Below are positions 8,830 to 17,408 of a stretch of DNA of 64,000 nt, piece by piece (the first letter of the stretch is position 1; each line of letters begins with the position of its first letter). Origin of the DNA: Oceanobacillus rekensis (lineage in GTDB: Bacteria; Bacillota; Bacilli; Bacillales; Amphibacillaceae); the NCBI RefSeq assembly GCF_002153375.1, contig NZ_MTBQ01000003.1:620001-684000 (forward strand). Reading direction: 5' to 3'. The position numbers were made by a program, and so were the translations under genes. The notes beneath the pieces were generated by a model. That model was not told the origin of the DNA and searched no databases. It saw nothing but the letters and a program-made list of their open reading frames with translations.

Positions 8830-9240
8830 TTGGCTGTTTTCTAGTAAATTAAGACTGCGATTACTCCGACTCCTCACTGCTCGTCTCGAGGAAAAAGAAT
8901 TGTTGTTTTTATCACAAATTCGCTAAACTACAAAGTAACTGCTATCTATTTCTATCAGTATGTAAAAACTTCGGCGACCGCTCTGGGAAATATACTACGC
9001 TTTCCGCACTCTCACCCGGACGGCGGAATATGCACTTACTTATATAAACTAACCTAGCTGTTTACGTCGCATTTCACCTAAACTCGGATCATTATAAAGT
9101 AACCATTATTTTCGGTGAGAAGATTAATCGCAGTCTCAAACATTAATTAAGAGCTATTATTTGTTCGAGATCAAAATTGTTTTTTTTAGGATTGTTAGAA
9201 TGCAGGTAAAATGAATAAGAAATAAAGAACGATGAACATG
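8830..9240. other. gene-free stretch with GC-richer degenerate repeat-like sequence
   Basis: No credible ORF. It contains patches richer in G and C than the surroundings (CTCCTCACTGCTCGTCTCGAGG, abbreviated here to its core CTCGTCTCGAGG near 8880, and CTCACCCGGACGGCGG near 9012). These resemble the intergenic decorations common in Bacillaceae genomes and the longer example at 16739-17040. Confidence 0.4.
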
Positions 9241-9245
9241 ACAAT

Positions 9246-9283
9246 TAAAAACCGTCATCAGGACAAATGCCCTGATGACGGTT
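9246..9283 (-). terminator. terminator of the FMN reductase gene
   Basis: ACCGTCATCAGG / CCTGATGACGGT, a perfect 12-bp stem with a 7-nt loop, followed on the minus strand by five T. It sits 16 bp after the stop codon at 9299. Confidence 0.9.
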
Positions 9284-9298
9284 GAATAACCCTTCAAG

Positions 9299-9850
9299 TT
9301 AGCTGTATACTTTAGCGTTTTCCGCCCAGTTCACAAAATTATTAACAACAGAATCTATAAATTGTGCGGTTGGTTCATCTGTTAAATTGCCTTCTTCATC
9401 GAATTTTTCATGAACAGAACCGACGTATACTTCATTCCCCGGTAATGTAAGAGTGCCTACTCCTGGAGCATTCAATATTTGACGAAGTTGCATTTGCGCT
9501 TTTACAGTACCTAAAGCACCCATAGAAGCACCGACAATCATAGCAGGTTTTCCTACCATTACTGTATCGACACGCGAAAACCAGTCGATTGCATTTTTCA
9601 TCATTCCAGAAATAGATGCATTATATTCAGGTGTTGCAAATAAAATGCCATCACTTCCTTTAATTTCAGCCCTAATTTCTTTTACAATTTCTGGTGGATT
9701 CATTTCCTCATCCTGATTATAAAAAGGCAGTTGGTCAATTGGTAATATTTCGATGTCAACTTTTCCAGCATATCTTTCTTTCATAAATCTAGTCAGTTGC
9801 ATATTATAAGAATCTGCACGATTACTACCTACAAGCGCTACTATCTTCAT
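9299..9850 (-). CDS. NADPH-dependent FMN reductase family protein
   Basis: 183 residues, the usual size for this flavodoxin-fold family. The phosphate-binding loop GSNRADSYNMQL near residue 8, the flavin-binding block LFATPEYNASISGMMKNAIDW at about 70-90 and the MVGASMGALGTVKAQMQLR segment are characteristic. Enzymes of this group (azobenzene- or quinone-reductase-like) use NAD(P)H and FMN in the cytoplasm to reduce quinones, azo compounds or metals. It is a single gene with a GGAGGAAAA ribosome binding site and a strong terminator. Confidence 0.85.
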   Translation of the reverse strand: MKIVALVGSNRADSYNMQLTRFMKERYAGKVDIEILPIDQLPFYNQDEEMNPPEIVKEIRAEIKGSDGILFATPEYNASISGMMKNAIDWFSRVDTVMVGKPAMIVGASMGALGTVKAQMQLRQILNAPGVGTLTLPGNEVYVGSVHEKFDEEGNLTDEPTAQFIDSVVNNFVNWAENAKVYS

Positions 9851-10022
9851 ATTATTTTCCTCCTGTTTTTCCAGTATAAATTGGCAATACTATATTCTTA
9901 ACACCTTTACCGGATAACATCAAGTAATGAGCTTAAAGAAAGCTCACTCATACTCTATTCTTAACAAGAGTGACATAAATTATCGAATAATGTAATATAG
10001 AAATACACGAAAGGAGCTCCCA

Positions 10023-10454
10023 ATGAAAAAAATTATTAGCTTTGTTCTACTAACTATAGTTCTCACTGGTTGTTCGATTGTCGAAGAAACCAATAATACA
10101 TTGAATTACGCTACAGAGGCAACAGATTACCTAAATGAACTAAGTAATTTTGCTGAAGAAACTTCGGGTCTTTTAAATGAAGCGACAACAGATCCTGCTG
10201 CAAAAGAAGAACTGGAAGATCGCTTGCTATCCCTAGAAGATTCCATTAAGAACTTCAATAATATTGAAGTACCTACGATTGCAGAAGGAATCCATCAAAC
10301 AATTACAGAGAAAAATCAGCAGCTACTCGATGCTACAAACAATGTTGTCCAGAATGGAGAAGTCGTTGTAGAACAAATGCAGAACTCTGAGATTTACCAA
10401 ACAATCGAAAATATAACCGAATTAAAAAATCAAATTGAACAGCTTGGATTTTAA
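10023..10454 (+). CDS. small helical lipoprotein (DUF6376-like)
   Basis: 143 residues with AAAGGAG before ATG 10023. A lipoprotein signal peptide ends with LTGC at residues 14-17. The mature part (YATEATDYLNELSNF..., EDRLLSLEDSIKNF, LKNQIEQLGF) is nearly all polar helix with heptad character. It resembles the small DUF6376 lipoproteins of Bacillus; I am not certain of that assignment. It should be anchored outside the membrane. No functional clue from neighbours. Confidence 0.7.
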   Translation: MKKIISFVLLTIVLTGCSIVEETNNTLNYATEATDYLNELSNFAEETSGLLNEATTDPAAKEELEDRLLSLEDSIKNFNNIEVPTIAEGIHQTITEKNQQLLDATNNVVQNGEVVVEQMQNSEIYQTIENITELKNQIEQLGF

Positions 10455-10582
10455 TGGGGATTAGGAACTCTAGTAGGTTTATGTCCCTCTACTACTATCT
10501 ACTCCATGGCCATATTTAAAACTAGTTCCACCACATGCAGGCCACTGTTGCTCCATGAAAAAGTATCGACTTCAAACAGAAA

Positions 10583-10628
10583 ATGTCAGCCCCACTAGTT
10601 TATAATAATGGGAGCTGACACTTTTTTT
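10583..10628 (+). terminator. terminator downstream of the lipoprotein gene
   Basis: TGTCAGCCCCAC... / GGGAGCTGACA stem with an AT-rich loop followed by seven T. It is about 130 bp after the stop at 10454, with nothing coding between. Confidence 0.75.
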
Positions 10629-10779
10629 ACAATTAATACCATGGCATGTTAACTTTAAAAATCACCACGCATACATATCCTCCATTAAGTGGAAAAGGAG
10701 GAAGGTATCATTCTCAATTACGCGCATGAGACCATTGACAAATCAAGTCTTCCTATTCTAATCTATATTATAAAGAGAA

Positions 10780-10960
10780 AACGACGAGAAAAGCGGCTTT
10801 GTGAGATAACGTAATATACGTCACTGACCGAGCAGTTTTAATGGAAGATAATTCTCAAAGGTAAAACCTCTGCACGATGCTTCTTTGAAGTGATTATTAT
10901 GCAGCCAAGGGGAACACCCTTCTAAATCGCAAGAAGAAACTCAGAGTACAAGGACAGCGA
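10780..10960 (+). promoter_or_regulatory. tandem glycine riboswitch (degenerate)
   Basis: Two consecutive aptamer-like halves. The first pairs GAGAA (10786-10790) with TTCTC (10852-10856) and carries ACCGAGCAG followed later by TTCTCAAAGGTAAAA. The second pairs CTTTGA (10883-10888) with TCAGAG (10941-10946) and carries GCCAAGGGGAACA and CTCAGAGTACAAGGACAG. Order and spacing match the B. subtilis gcvT tandem glycine riboswitch (CCGAAGGAGCAA ... CTCTCAGGCAAAA ... CCAAAGGGGA ... CTTTCAGG...AGGACAG). Several consensus positions differ, so affinity or activity is uncertain. It ends about 40 bp before the ribosome binding site of the TRIC-family gene; no clear terminator follows it, so control might act on translation. 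Confidence 0.72.
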
Positions 10961-11003
10961 CAAGGGTTTCTATGTAATTTACTTTTTGAATAGGAGGGGT
11001 TTT

Positions 11004-11615
11004 ATGACGTGGGAGGTTTTAAACGCGATTGGAACCATTGCCTTTGCAATTAGCGGTGCGATCATTGCGCTGGAAGTAAAATATGATATCATGGGTGCAT
11101 ATGTTTTAGGATTAATTACTGCGTTTGGTGGAGGAGCCGTTAGAAATCTTTTTACCGGTATCCCTATTATAGAGTTATGGCAGCAAACCGCACTTTTTAT
11201 TACCGCAATTGTCATAATTACAATTGTCTTTATTTTACCAGGTTGGGCAGTGTATCGTTTAAAAAAATGGAGTGTATTTGATTCCATTGGCTTATCAGCA
11301 TTTGCAATCCAGGGTGCGATGCATGCATATTCTAGTGACCTCCCTATTATAGCTATTATGTTTTCAGCAGCAATAACCGGTGCAGGTGGAGGAATCATTC
11401 GAGATGTTTTGGCGCAACAAAAACCAATCGTTTTCCGCCAAGACATATATCTATTATGGGCTCTAATCGCTGGATTTATTATAGCAATGGGCTGGGCCGA
11501 CGAGCCTTATCAACTATATATTCTTTTCGGAATGATCCTAGTATTGCGTATTATATCCCACCGTTTTGGATGGAGCTTACCAACTAGAAACGAAAATATA
11601 TATACGGGAAATTAA
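11004..11615 (+). CDS. TRIC-family (UPF0126, YvgT-like) membrane protein, possible glycine transporter
   Basis: 203 residues from ATG 11004 after TAGGAGGGG. Two homologous halves of three membrane segments each carry the family's glycine-rich motifs: YVLGLITAFGGGAVRN at about residue 34 and ITGAGGGIIRDVL at about residue 120. The family contains TRIC-type cation channels and bacterial proteins annotated as glycine transporters. The upstream glycine riboswitch is direct sequence support for a glycine-linked role, most likely export or uptake across the cytoplasmic membrane. It is monocistronic, with a strong terminator. Confidence 0.85.
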   Translation: MTWEVLNAIGTIAFAISGAIIALEVKYDIMGAYVLGLITAFGGGAVRNLFTGIPIIELWQQTALFITAIVIITIVFILPGWAVYRLKKWSVFDSIGLSAFAIQGAMHAYSSDLPIIAIMFSAAITGAGGGIIRDVLAQQKPIVFRQDIYLLWALIAGFIIAMGWADEPYQLYILFGMILVLRIISHRFGWSLPTRNENIYTGN

Positions 11616-11616
11616 T

Positions 11617-11671
11617 TTAAAAATAGATCATCTCTTGTAAGTGCATTTACAAAGAGATGATCTATTTTTAA
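11617..11671 (+). terminator. bidirectional terminator after the TRIC gene
   Basis: AAAAATAGATCATCTCTT / AAAGAGATGATCTATTTTT, a long perfect stem with A- and T-runs at the two ends, so it can stop transcription from either strand. Confidence 0.9.
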
Positions 11672-11856
11672 TGTGGCTGCCTTAGATACAGCCATACAGC
11701 GACCAAAGGATAGGCAACTGCCCTATTGCATAAATGGAGTAATAGACACTGGGGGAACCAATGCAACTTTTCATCGTCGCTTTTTTTACGGTTATCAGCG
11801 ATGTGAAAGTAAACTTCACGTTGTTGCCCCTGCGTCCCCATGCTTCTTACTTCTAA

Positions 11857-12978
11857 TTATTCCGCCCAAACTTTATCAGAAATACGTTTAATCAATTCTA
11901 GTTTTTTCCATTGGTCTTCATCGGTTAATTCATTTCCTTCTTCTGTTGAAGAGAATCCACATTGTGGGCTTAAGCACAGACGGTCTAGTGGCACATATTG
12001 AGATGCTTCTTTAATCCGTGCAATCACATCTTCTTCATTTTCTAACTCTGCTCTTTTTGATGTAACCAGTCCTAAGACGACCTTCTTATCCCCGGAAACA
12101 TATTGAAGTGGTTCAAATCCACCCGCTCTTTCCGAATCAAATTCAAGATAATAAGCATCCACATTTTCATTTTCAAATAACTCTTTTGAAACAGGATCAT
12201 ATCCACCAGAATAATGCCATGTCGAACGATAATTCCCTCGACAAACATGTGTTGTGACAATTAAATCTTCCGGCTTATCAGCAAGAATACGATTATTCAA
12301 TTCAACATATTCTTTTGCCAATACATCTAAATCAATCTCTTCCTTTGCTGCGTTTTCACGATAGCTTTTATCACAAAGAACCGCCCAAACAACTTCATCC
12401 ATTTGGATATTACGGCATCCAGCTTCATAAAACGCGTTGAATGCTTTTTTATACGCTCGAACAATATCATCGTATAATTCCTCTTTGTTTGGATAATGTT
12501 TCCTTGTATTTTCAATATTATGTGGCTTCGTGATTTCGAATAAAAATTGTACAGCTGAAGGTAATGTTTGTCTTGCATTCACGCCTTCAGGAACGGTAGA
12601 TGCTAAATAATTATAATCATCTAAAAACGGATGTGCTGAAAAGTCGATTTTCCCCGTGATACTTGCTGATTCCTTACGTGACTCAATTCCATTAAATGCA
12701 AGTCCAACTTCAGTAGCTGACTTTTCTACACCATCTAATCCCCACATAAAATCTAGATGCCACCAACTACGACGAAATTCACCATCTGTAACAGATTTAA
12801 GTCCTACTGATACTTGTTTTTCTACCAGCTCTTTAATTGCTTGATTTTCTATTTCACGAAGATTTTCGATTGACATTTTTCCTTCTTTTACTGCCTCACG
12901 TGCTTCTTTAATCGCTTTAGGACGTAGGAAAGAACCTACAATATCATTTCGGTATGGAACTGTTTGTGTAATTGTCAT
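11857..12978 (-). CDS. MetE C-terminal-like methyltransferase (YxjG/YxjH-type)
   Basis: 373 residues corresponding to the C-terminal half of cobalamin-independent methionine synthase. Zinc and substrate regions are visible: DGEFRRSWWHLDFMWG, FYEAGCRNIQMDEVVWA, THVCRGNYRSTW with the zinc His and Cys, and the late LCLSPQCGFSS with the last zinc Cys. It matches the YxjG/YxjH proteins, which transfer methyl groups to homocysteine. The B. subtilis counterparts sit behind S-box riboswitches; I find none in the 140 bp upstream here, where a LysR regulator gene lies instead. Confidence 0.85.
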   Translation of the reverse strand: MTITQTVPYRNDIVGSFLRPKAIKEAREAVKEGKMSIENLREIENQAIKELVEKQVSVGLKSVTDGEFRRSWWHLDFMWGLDGVEKSATEVGLAFNGIESRKESASITGKIDFSAHPFLDDYNYLASTVPEGVNARQTLPSAVQFLFEITKPHNIENTRKHYPNKEELYDDIVRAYKKAFNAFYEAGCRNIQMDEVVWAVLCDKSYRENAAKEEIDLDVLAKEYVELNNRILADKPEDLIVTTHVCRGNYRSTWHYSGGYDPVSKELFENENVDAYYLEFDSERAGGFEPLQYVSGDKKVVLGLVTSKRAELENEEDVIARIKEASQYVPLDRLCLSPQCGFSSTEEGNELTDEDQWKKLELIKRISDKVWAE

Positions 12979-13117
12979 GTATTACCCTTCTCTCTTTTTC
13001 CTGTTTTAATTCTATTTCCATTCATCTCTCTCTTTGTTTATCTGATTAAAGAAAGTATATCATGCGATGATCAATATAGCGTAACACCTAAATTCTATCA
13101 CTTTCTATAGCTTTAAA

Positions 13118-14032
13118 CTATATCTGTGATCTTGCAAGTGCAGTTGTTTCTTTTAAATATTCAATATAGACATTGGCCAGCTTGCTGTTTGGTACATTTT
13201 TATGGGTAATATAGCCAACAGTAATTCGTTCATCCACCTTTAATGGAACTGCTATAATGTCATGGTTTAATTCTTTATCAATGACTCCTGTCGAGATTGT
13301 ATAGCCATTTAAGCCAATGAGTAAGTTAAATAAAGTAGCCCGGTCACTTACACGGATATTTTTTGGTCTGGAAAGTGTGCTCAAGATCTCTTCTGAAAAG
13401 TAAAAAGAATTATAGTCCCCTTGTTCATACGAAAGATATGGGTACTCGTCCAAATCAGATAATGTTACATAATCCTGTTTTACAAGTGGGTTATTCGAGC
13501 TAATAAAAACATGTGGTTTTGCTTCAAATAATTCATGGAATTCTAAATTTCCTTCTCTAAGAAATTTAGAAATAACATTTTTATTAAATTCATTTACATA
13601 TAAAACACCAATTTCACTACGCAAAGTTTTCACATCAGCAATGATTTCATATGTCCGCGTTTCTCTTAATGTAAATTCATATTCTTCCCTGTCATACTCT
13701 TTCAAAAGACGTACATAAGCACTTACAACAAAAGCATAGTGCTGGGCAGATACAGAGAATTGCTGTTGGGACGGTTGAGCAATAGCATAGCGGTTTTCAA
13801 GAAGTTCTGTCTGTTCAAGTACCTGCCTTGCATAACCTAAAAATTCTGAGCCTTCGGTAGTAACCATAATTCCCTTATTGGTCCGAGAAAAAATGATAAT
13901 TCCCATTTCCTTCTCCAACTCTTTAATAGCATTTGAAAGGCTTGGCTGACTAATAAACAACTTCTGTGCCGCTTTGCTAATGGACCGACTTCTCGCCACT
14001 TCAATCACATATCTTAATTGTTGAAACGTCAT
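13118..14032 (-). CDS. LysR-family transcriptional regulator
   Basis: 304 residues. The N-terminal winged helix-turn-helix is clear: FQQLRYVIEVARSRSISKAA, then LFISQPSLSNAIKELEKEMG. An effector-binding domain of the CysB/CcpC type follows. The gene lies 140 bp upstream of the MetE-like gene on the same strand, and no S-box is seen between them, so control of methionine metabolism is a reasonable guess. The ribosome binding site is AAGAAAGGG. The effector is unknown. Confidence 0.8.
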   Translation of the reverse strand: MTFQQLRYVIEVARSRSISKAAQKLFISQPSLSNAIKELEKEMGIIIFSRTNKGIMVTTEGSEFLGYARQVLEQTELLENRYAIAQPSQQQFSVSAQHYAFVVSAYVRLLKEYDREEYEFTLRETRTYEIIADVKTLRSEIGVLYVNEFNKNVISKFLREGNLEFHELFEAKPHVFISSNNPLVKQDYVTLSDLDEYPYLSYEQGDYNSFYFSEEILSTLSRPKNIRVSDRATLFNLLIGLNGYTISTGVIDKELNHDIIAVPLKVDERITVGYITHKNVPNSKLANVYIEYLKETTALARSQI

Positions 14033-14118
14033 TTTAAATCCCTTTCTTTCATTTCATTTATTATTCCGAATTATACACATCTATTTCATTTTCATCTATC
14101 TTTATCTAAAATAAATTA

Positions 14119-14167
14119 AAAATGGTGCCTGCCCCACTGCTGTTTAAGCGAAGTGGAACAGGCACTA
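14119..14167 (-). terminator. terminator of the GPH permease gene
   Basis: On the minus strand, AGTGCCTGTTCCACTT / AGTGGGGCAGGCAC forms a long stem with mismatches, followed by ATTTTTAATTT. It lies about 20 bp after the stop codon at 14186. Confidence 0.8.
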
Positions 14168-14185
14168 TTAATTAAAGTTTTATAG

Positions 14186-15682
14186 CTATTTATCAGACTC
14201 TTTTGCAGCAGCCTTTTTCTCTTTCGCTGTAGTAATCTGCTCTCTTACCCTTGTAATCTCTGTTTGAATTTCTACCATTTTCTTATCATCAAGGCCATAG
14301 AATTTCATAGCGATGAGTGAGATAATCCAACCAAGAATCGGAATACCGAATATTAGAATCAAGGTCGCGATAAGTAATGGAGTTGTTAATGCCTCTCCTA
14401 ATTGTGGGAACTCATCCTTGTAACCAATCATTGCAACAACAATACCAACAAGTGCTGGTGCCATTGCAGACATCACTTTATCGATAAAGGAAAAAATAGT
14501 TCCCATCATACCTGGTACAAATCTGCCTGTTCGATATGTTTCATAATCAGCTACGTCAGCAATCATTGGAATAACAATTGCAGGTGTTAACGTCTCAATA
14601 CCACGAAGCAAGCAATAGAGAACTAAAAATAGTATCGTAGCAAATCCAATATTTTCAAGTGAGATTACACTTGGATCAACAAGCAAGAAGAGTGCCATTA
14701 GAATGGCCGCTGTGATTAACCCTACCCATGTAGCTTTGACTAATGCATTCTTTAAGCTTGTTTTCGAAGCTAACCGAACACCTAGTATAGTAATTAACAG
14801 ACTTGGTACAATTGTAATCATTGAAAAAGTACCGCTAAGTGCATAGTCCCCTAATACAATCCCGAAGAACATAATATAGACTGCTGGCTGTCTAAGCACC
14901 ATGGTTGCAACTTTATCTGTGGAAGCAGCGATAACTAACATTTGTAACGGTCTGTTTCCTTTCAGAATCGGCCAGTAATCACGGAATCTTGTTTCTACAT
15001 TTTCACCAGCAAGTCCAAAGTATTCTTTCCTATCTCTACCCTTAATTGCAAACACTGCCAAGATTGTAAATAAACCAGCTAAAATTATGGCAAACATATT
15101 CAATTCCGTAAATAGAGCCATCGTAAAATCACCATGTTTAGCTACTAGATAATTGGCTACGAAAACTTGTCCACCAGTGAATACTACAATATTATATGCT
15201 GCATCGAATGCACTGAACAGTGGACGTTGTTTCGGATCATTCGTCAGAACGGTTTGTGCTGCTTTCGTACATGCTGTCTGGAATGTATAACCGATAATGT
15301 ACAAGGCATAAACCAAAATGAAGAATGGTAATTGCCATACTTCTGGCAATAAATGTGTGACATTGTACATAATTAAAACGGAACTAGCTAGAATAACGTT
15401 CCCAATAACCATCATTGGCCGGAACTTACCAAATTTGGATTCTGTTTTATCAATAACGAATCCAATGATTGGGTCAGTGACAGCATCAAGTACTCGACTA
15501 AGCCCGATAACTGCACTAACTGCTACAACAGTCAGTCCAGCAATTCCTGTCGCATAATAGGCAACGAATCCGATAATGAATAAATACATATTTGTAGCTG
15601 TATTATTTAGGGCAAATAATCCAATCTGCCATATCTTTGCAGAATTATATTGATTGTTGTTTTCAATTGCTGTATTCGACAT
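14186..15682 (-). CDS. GPH-family sugar/glycoside permease (MelB-like)
   Basis: 498 residues with about 12 membrane segments. The N-terminal motif SRVLDAVTDPIIGFVIDKTESKFGKFRP is the hallmark of glycoside-pentoside-hexuronide:cation symporters, with the DxxxGxxxD cation-site pattern. VADYETYRTGRFVPGMMGT near residue 390 is the second family motif. The C-terminus carries a charged helical tail (EIQTEITRVREQITTAKEKK). It imports a sugar, glycoside or uronide with Na+ or H+. No sugar enzyme gene remains beside it. A cre-like site and an inverted repeat lie in its leader. Confidence 0.85.
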   Translation of the reverse strand: MSNTAIENNNQYNSAKIWQIGLFALNNTATNMYLFIIGFVAYYATGIAGLTVVAVSAVIGLSRVLDAVTDPIIGFVIDKTESKFGKFRPMMVIGNVILASSVLIMYNVTHLLPEVWQLPFFILVYALYIIGYTFQTACTKAAQTVLTNDPKQRPLFSAFDAAYNIVVFTGGQVFVANYLVAKHGDFTMALFTELNMFAIILAGLFTILAVFAIKGRDRKEYFGLAGENVETRFRDYWPILKGNRPLQMLVIAASTDKVATMVLRQPAVYIMFFGIVLGDYALSGTFSMITIVPSLLITILGVRLASKTSLKNALVKATWVGLITAAILMALFLLVDPSVISLENIGFATILFLVLYCLLRGIETLTPAIVIPMIADVADYETYRTGRFVPGMMGTIFSFIDKVMSAMAPALVGIVVAMIGYKDEFPQLGEALTTPLLIATLILIFGIPILGWIISLIAMKFYGLDDKKMVEIQTEITRVREQITTAKEKKAAAKESDK

Positions 15683-15760
15683 TGTTGTTTCCCCCTTGAG
15701 TATATTCTTATAAGTGCTTCTGTTGATAGATTTCCAATGGGTATTACAGTCCGTAATAAA

Positions 15761-15774
15761 TGAAAGCGAATACG
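15761..15774 (-). promoter_or_regulatory. possible cre site for CcpA upstream of the GPH permease
   Basis: TGAAAGCGAATACG keeps the strong TGAAAGCG half of the CcpA operator, 79 bp before the permease start; the second half is poor. The seven-base inverted repeat ACGTCCA / TGGACGT (15772-15796) overlaps it and could be the operator of a specific sugar regulator. Confidence 0.4.
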
Positions 15775-16188
15775 TCCATTAAGTAACAACTGGACGTGGC
15801 TGTTCATATCTAAGCAAATTTACTGCCCTTTCTATACTTTCCCACCCTTTGAAAAATTCAAAAATCGTTGTTTGAATAACCCTGCCCCAATCTACTATTC
15901 TACCTCAATGAATCTTCTTGCCAGTAATCAATAAAATAAAATATAATAACAAATCCCCATTTTTAAAAAGTTAATCCCCGATCCCCTGATGTTTCAAAGA
16001 TTATCATTACAATCAATGATTCTCTTAATTTCTGAAACAATTGTATAAAATATAGATAAAATCCCCCTTTTGTTACTAGCGCACATAACTTGATATGATT
16101 TATCTACAAAATAAATAACGCTTACAATTTGTACTTTTTAAACAATATTTTGTTCGGTAAACAAACTATCAATACAAAAAATTATAAC

Positions 16189-16202
16189 TGAAAGCGTTTT
16201 AA
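16189..16202 (+). promoter_or_regulatory. cre-like catabolite-responsive element
   Basis: TGAAAGCGTTTTAA matches the CcpA operator TGWAANCGNTNNCA at all but the last two bases. It lies about 105 bp upstream of the 18-codon remnant at 16307, which would fit the control of a lost sugar-uptake gene. Confidence 0.5.
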
Positions 16203-16306
16203 TAATCAAGTACTATTTCACCGGAAACATGGGGACATTCTCTTGCTTCCATTCCAGCTGATCTTTCCGGCTACATATAGAGGAATCGTATAACGGGGGG
16301 TATTTG

Positions 16307-16363
16307 GTGAAGAAACTAATATGGATTCTCTATGCGTGCATATTAAGCTATTCATCTGAATAA
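16307..16363 (+). pseudogene. remnant: start of a secreted or lipoprotein gene cut after 18 codons
   Basis: GTG 16307 has a strong GGGGGG ribosome binding site 6-7 nt upstream and a cre-like box further up. The ORF reads KKLIWILYACILSYSSE after the start, a signal-peptide-like beginning, and then stops at 16361. The combination of full control signals and an 18-residue product suggests a deleted gene, perhaps a sugar-binding lipoprotein that partnered the nearby permease. It could instead be a real short leader peptide. Confidence 0.4.
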
Positions 16364-16368
16364 ATAAC

Positions 16369-16467
16369 TTACTCTTTAAAGTTATCTTTCATTAAATTTA
16401 GCATTATAGCAATAAGAACAGCAAGCCAAATCGGAAAAGTTACAATAATCCAGGTAAATAAATCCAT
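16369..16467 (-). CDS. 32-residue single-span membrane protein
   Basis: ATG 16467 is preceded by GAGGAGAAATTTTG, a good ribosome binding site. The product has one long hydrophobic helix (residues 4-24: FTWIIVTFPIWLAVLIAIML) followed by a short charged end, NLMKDNFKE. The reading frame ends only 6 bp from the end of the plus-strand remnant, tail to tail. It lies in the long region upstream of the GPH permease; a link to sugar transport is only a guess. Confidence 0.55.
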   Translation of the reverse strand: MDLFTWIIVTFPIWLAVLIAIMLNLMKDNFKE

Positions 16468-16547
16468 CAAAATTTCTCCTCGCTCTATGAAGTGGAAGAG
16501 TCCGACAAGAATTCCATCTAGCTAACATAAGAAACATCAAATATCAA

Positions 16548-16577
16548 AAGGTTAACCCGAAATAACGGGTTAACCTT
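16548..16577. terminator. perfect inverted repeat, likely terminator
   Basis: AAGGTTAACCCG / CGGGTTAACCTT, 12-bp arms with a 6-nt loop. The flanking T-runs are weak in both directions (CTTTAAC on plus, TTTTGAT on minus), so it may be a weak terminator or an operator. Confidence 0.5.
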
Positions 16578-16738
16578 CTTTAACTCAAGCAGCCCTTTAA
16601 TTAAAAAATACATAGAATTCCTAACCTTATTACTCAACTTTCACACCAATAAAATTGGTTCTAACAAGTAACTGAGGTAAACATATAATGGGACTACTAA
16701 TATCCTAGCCAGAGTTGAGATAAACTACGAAGTAACGT

Positions 16739-17040
16739 CTAATTTTTTAGATCAGAAGCCCCAAAAATCAAACAGGCTCTTAGGCAACCGCAGCCCGTAT
16801 AGCGTTTGCCGGTAACAGAATTGTTTACCTGAAAAAAGGGAAAAAAATTCTTCGACAGGAGCTTCACCAGTCCGGGTGAGCGGAGGGCGGTGACTCCTGC
16901 GGGAAAAGCACGTGTCCGAAGACCCCGCAGAGTGGTCTTCTCGAGGAGGCTGAGGCCGTGCCCTAAGGTGCGCATCCGCCCGCAGCGATCCCGAACGGCG
17001 GCAAAAACACTCATCTTCTTAAGGATGGAAGAAAGTCACG
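16739..17040. repeat. GC-rich Bacillaceae-type intergenic repeat element
   Basis: About 300 bp much richer in G and C than its surroundings, with the phrases GGCGGTGACTCCTGCGGG, GACCCCGCAG and GAGGAGGCTGAGGCCGTGCC. Stretches of this wording occur as dispersed non-coding repeats in many Bacillus-group genomes (from memory). The minus-strand ORF it contains is not convincing as a gene. Confidence 0.55.
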
Positions 17041-17236
17041 CTACAGTTACTTCGCACTTTATATAAAATCTGAAGTAAGAAAAGTAACGAAATAATGAAG
17101 GGTCTACATGTATCCAGACAGCTGAGTGCAAAAGGTTCATCCAAAGTCAACTTGAGCAGTTATCACGAGCCCTCCTAATTCTGCCAAGGATAATTTATCC
17201 ATTTCATTCTGCGAAAGTTGAGTTATTAGAAATAGA
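17041..17236. other. gene-free stretch with a possible coding fragment
   Basis: No complete gene. On the minus strand near 17140-17222 the frame reads LSQNEMDKLSLAELGGLVIT and ends at a stop, with AGGAGGG inside rather than before it. This could be the end of a decayed gene; I do not recognise it. Confidence 0.25.
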
Positions 17237-17237
17237 A

Positions 17238-17262
17238 AAGACAATCAAATTCTGATTGTCTT
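17238..17262 (-). terminator. terminator of the gene at 17409-17924
   Basis: AAGACAATCA / TGATTGTCTT, a perfect 10-bp stem with a 5-nt loop, followed on the minus strand by TTTCTATTTC. A similar but degraded copy stands at about 20803-20830. Confidence 0.6.
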
Positions 17263-17408
17263 ATTTAAGTGAAGTTATAATAGTAAATGAAGGTCTTGGT
17301 AATGGCAATAAAATGGGATAGATACAGAAATGTTTATATTCCTATATCTTGCTTACTATCTGCATTTTTGTAAAAGTCTACATTAAACTTCTTCAAAATC
17401 CAGCTTTA

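Noticed and set aside
11673-11891. 72-residue plus-strand ORF after the TRIC gene
   Set aside because: It lies behind a strong bidirectional terminator, has no ribosome binding site and overlaps the end of the MetE-like gene.
12979-13117. S-box (SAM) riboswitch before the MetE-like gene
   Set aside because: Expected from the B. subtilis counterparts, but the 140-bp leader is too short and lacks the S-box core motifs.
16739-17014. Minus-strand 91-residue ORF
   Set aside because: It lies in a GC-rich non-coding repeat; composition and lack of a ribosome binding site speak against a protein.
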